From: Planctomycetota bacterium
GTDB lineage: Bacteria; Planctomycetota; Planctomycetia; Planctomycetales; Planctomycetaceae
Direction of reading: 5' to 3'
Length of the DNA stretch: 64,000 nucleotides
NCBI GenBank assembly: GCA_023417655.1
Contig: JAEZFD010000072.1
Location: forward strand, 70,552 to 134,551
Part shown: piece by piece, positions 62,626-64,000 of the stretch
Position numbering within the stretch: the stretch's first letter is position 1
Layout: each line of letters begins with the position of its first letter
Made by a program: the position numbers and the translations under genes
The notes under the pieces: model-generated
The model's database searches: none
The model's input: the letters and a program-made list of their open reading frames with translations, nothing else
Told to the model about the DNA's origin: nothing

Positions 62626-63636
<1,011 letters not shown>

Positions 63637-64000
63637 GACATCTCTCCTGAACCGACAGGAGATCGTCTGACTCACAGGACCACGACACAGATGGCCCGTG
63701 CAGTGTCTGCAACGCAATCACATTGAAACAATCACTTTGAAGCATCGAGCAGAAATCTTTGCGACATGCACACACTCAGTCGAGCGGAATGCCCTGCCAG
63801 ACGATGGCCAAACGTCTGTTCACTCAAAGAAACGTAAATGTTCATTGATGTTAACAGGCGAGCCACGCAATCCCACGAAAATCTTCGAAAGAATGACATT
63901 GAGACATCCCGGTTGGAATGAACTATCCACCGGACTGTGACGATCACCGAGTGCCGTGGTTGAGAGACCGTTCTTCGCGTGCCACTGCTCTGTGAGACCC
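63637..64000. other. Upstream region of DUF1559 copy 8 to window end
   Basis: No gene seen in 364 bp. A tandem near-repeat of 14 bases (CAATCACATTGAAA at 63715, CAATCACTTTGAAG at 63729) lies about 80 bp before the GTG start and may be a regulator site. Confidence 0.4.
63715..63742. repeat. Two tandem 14-base near repeats
   Basis: CAATCACATTGAAA and CAATCACTTTGAAG stand head to tail with two differences, upstream of DUF1559 copy 8. It could be a binding site; no other evidence. Confidence 0.35.

Overview
The window is a chromosomal stretch of a planctomycete, most likely a motile member of the Planctomycetaceae. The main evidence is the genus-typical gene content. There are eight genes for DUF1559 proteins with a type IV pilin-like N-terminus (GFTLIELLVVIAIIAVLIALL), most of them followed by a small lipoprotein. 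There is also a sulfatase, a Gfo/Idh oxidoreductase with a Tat-like leader, a DUF1080 protein, a neutral-ceramidase-family protein, a very large secreted PQQ-propeller protein and a Pkn-type Ser/Thr kinase. GC content looks moderately high. I saw no tRNA, rRNA, CRISPR array, transposase or phage gene.

Layout. 1-2065: the end of an OmpR-type response regulator and its sensor kinase. 2143-6822 (minus): a compact flagellar filament cluster, flgM-like, fliC, fliD and fliS-like. 6985-12034 (plus): four tightly packed or overlapping genes diverging from it (TPR protein with an STN-like segment, secreted linker/TPR-like protein, FlgN/FliT-like coiled-coil protein, FlbD/FlrC-like sigma-54 activator). 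These look like an uncharacterised flagellum-associated operon and are the best candidate for something new. 12154-13209 (minus): a second sigma-54-type activator with an altered GAFTGA loop. 14312-17089: a four-PAS hybrid histidine kinase. 17390-23543: housekeeping and metabolic genes (YebC family, metallophosphoesterase, DUF4198, hisC, hisB, truD).

23856-27937 holds two DUF1559 plus lipoprotein modules. 28095-41836 holds further metabolic and envelope genes (Gfo/Idh, map, GT2, hemE, amidohydrolase, the PQQ-propeller giant, DUF1080, HAD, Ser/Thr kinase). 42249-45419 holds two more DUF1559 genes, the second with a lipoprotein. 45717-51101 holds a 51-residue membrane protein, a ceramidase-like protein, a small membrane protein, an SDR, an NfeD-like protein and sat. 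51509-63636 holds four more DUF1559 genes, three of them followed by lipoproteins, interleaved with a cyclopropane-fatty-acid-synthase-like enzyme, a GNAT acetyltransferase and a sulfatase.

How they may work together: the left 12 kb looks like filament assembly plus its transcription control (FlgM-like anti-sigma factor, FlbD/FlrC-like activator). The DUF1559/lipoprotein pairs look like repeatedly duplicated envelope modules of unknown role. Several starts were moved downstream from the longest ORF, often to GTG or TTG, because Shine-Dalgarno sequences and signal peptides fit the shorter form. All functional calls rest on reading motifs by eye; no database search was run.
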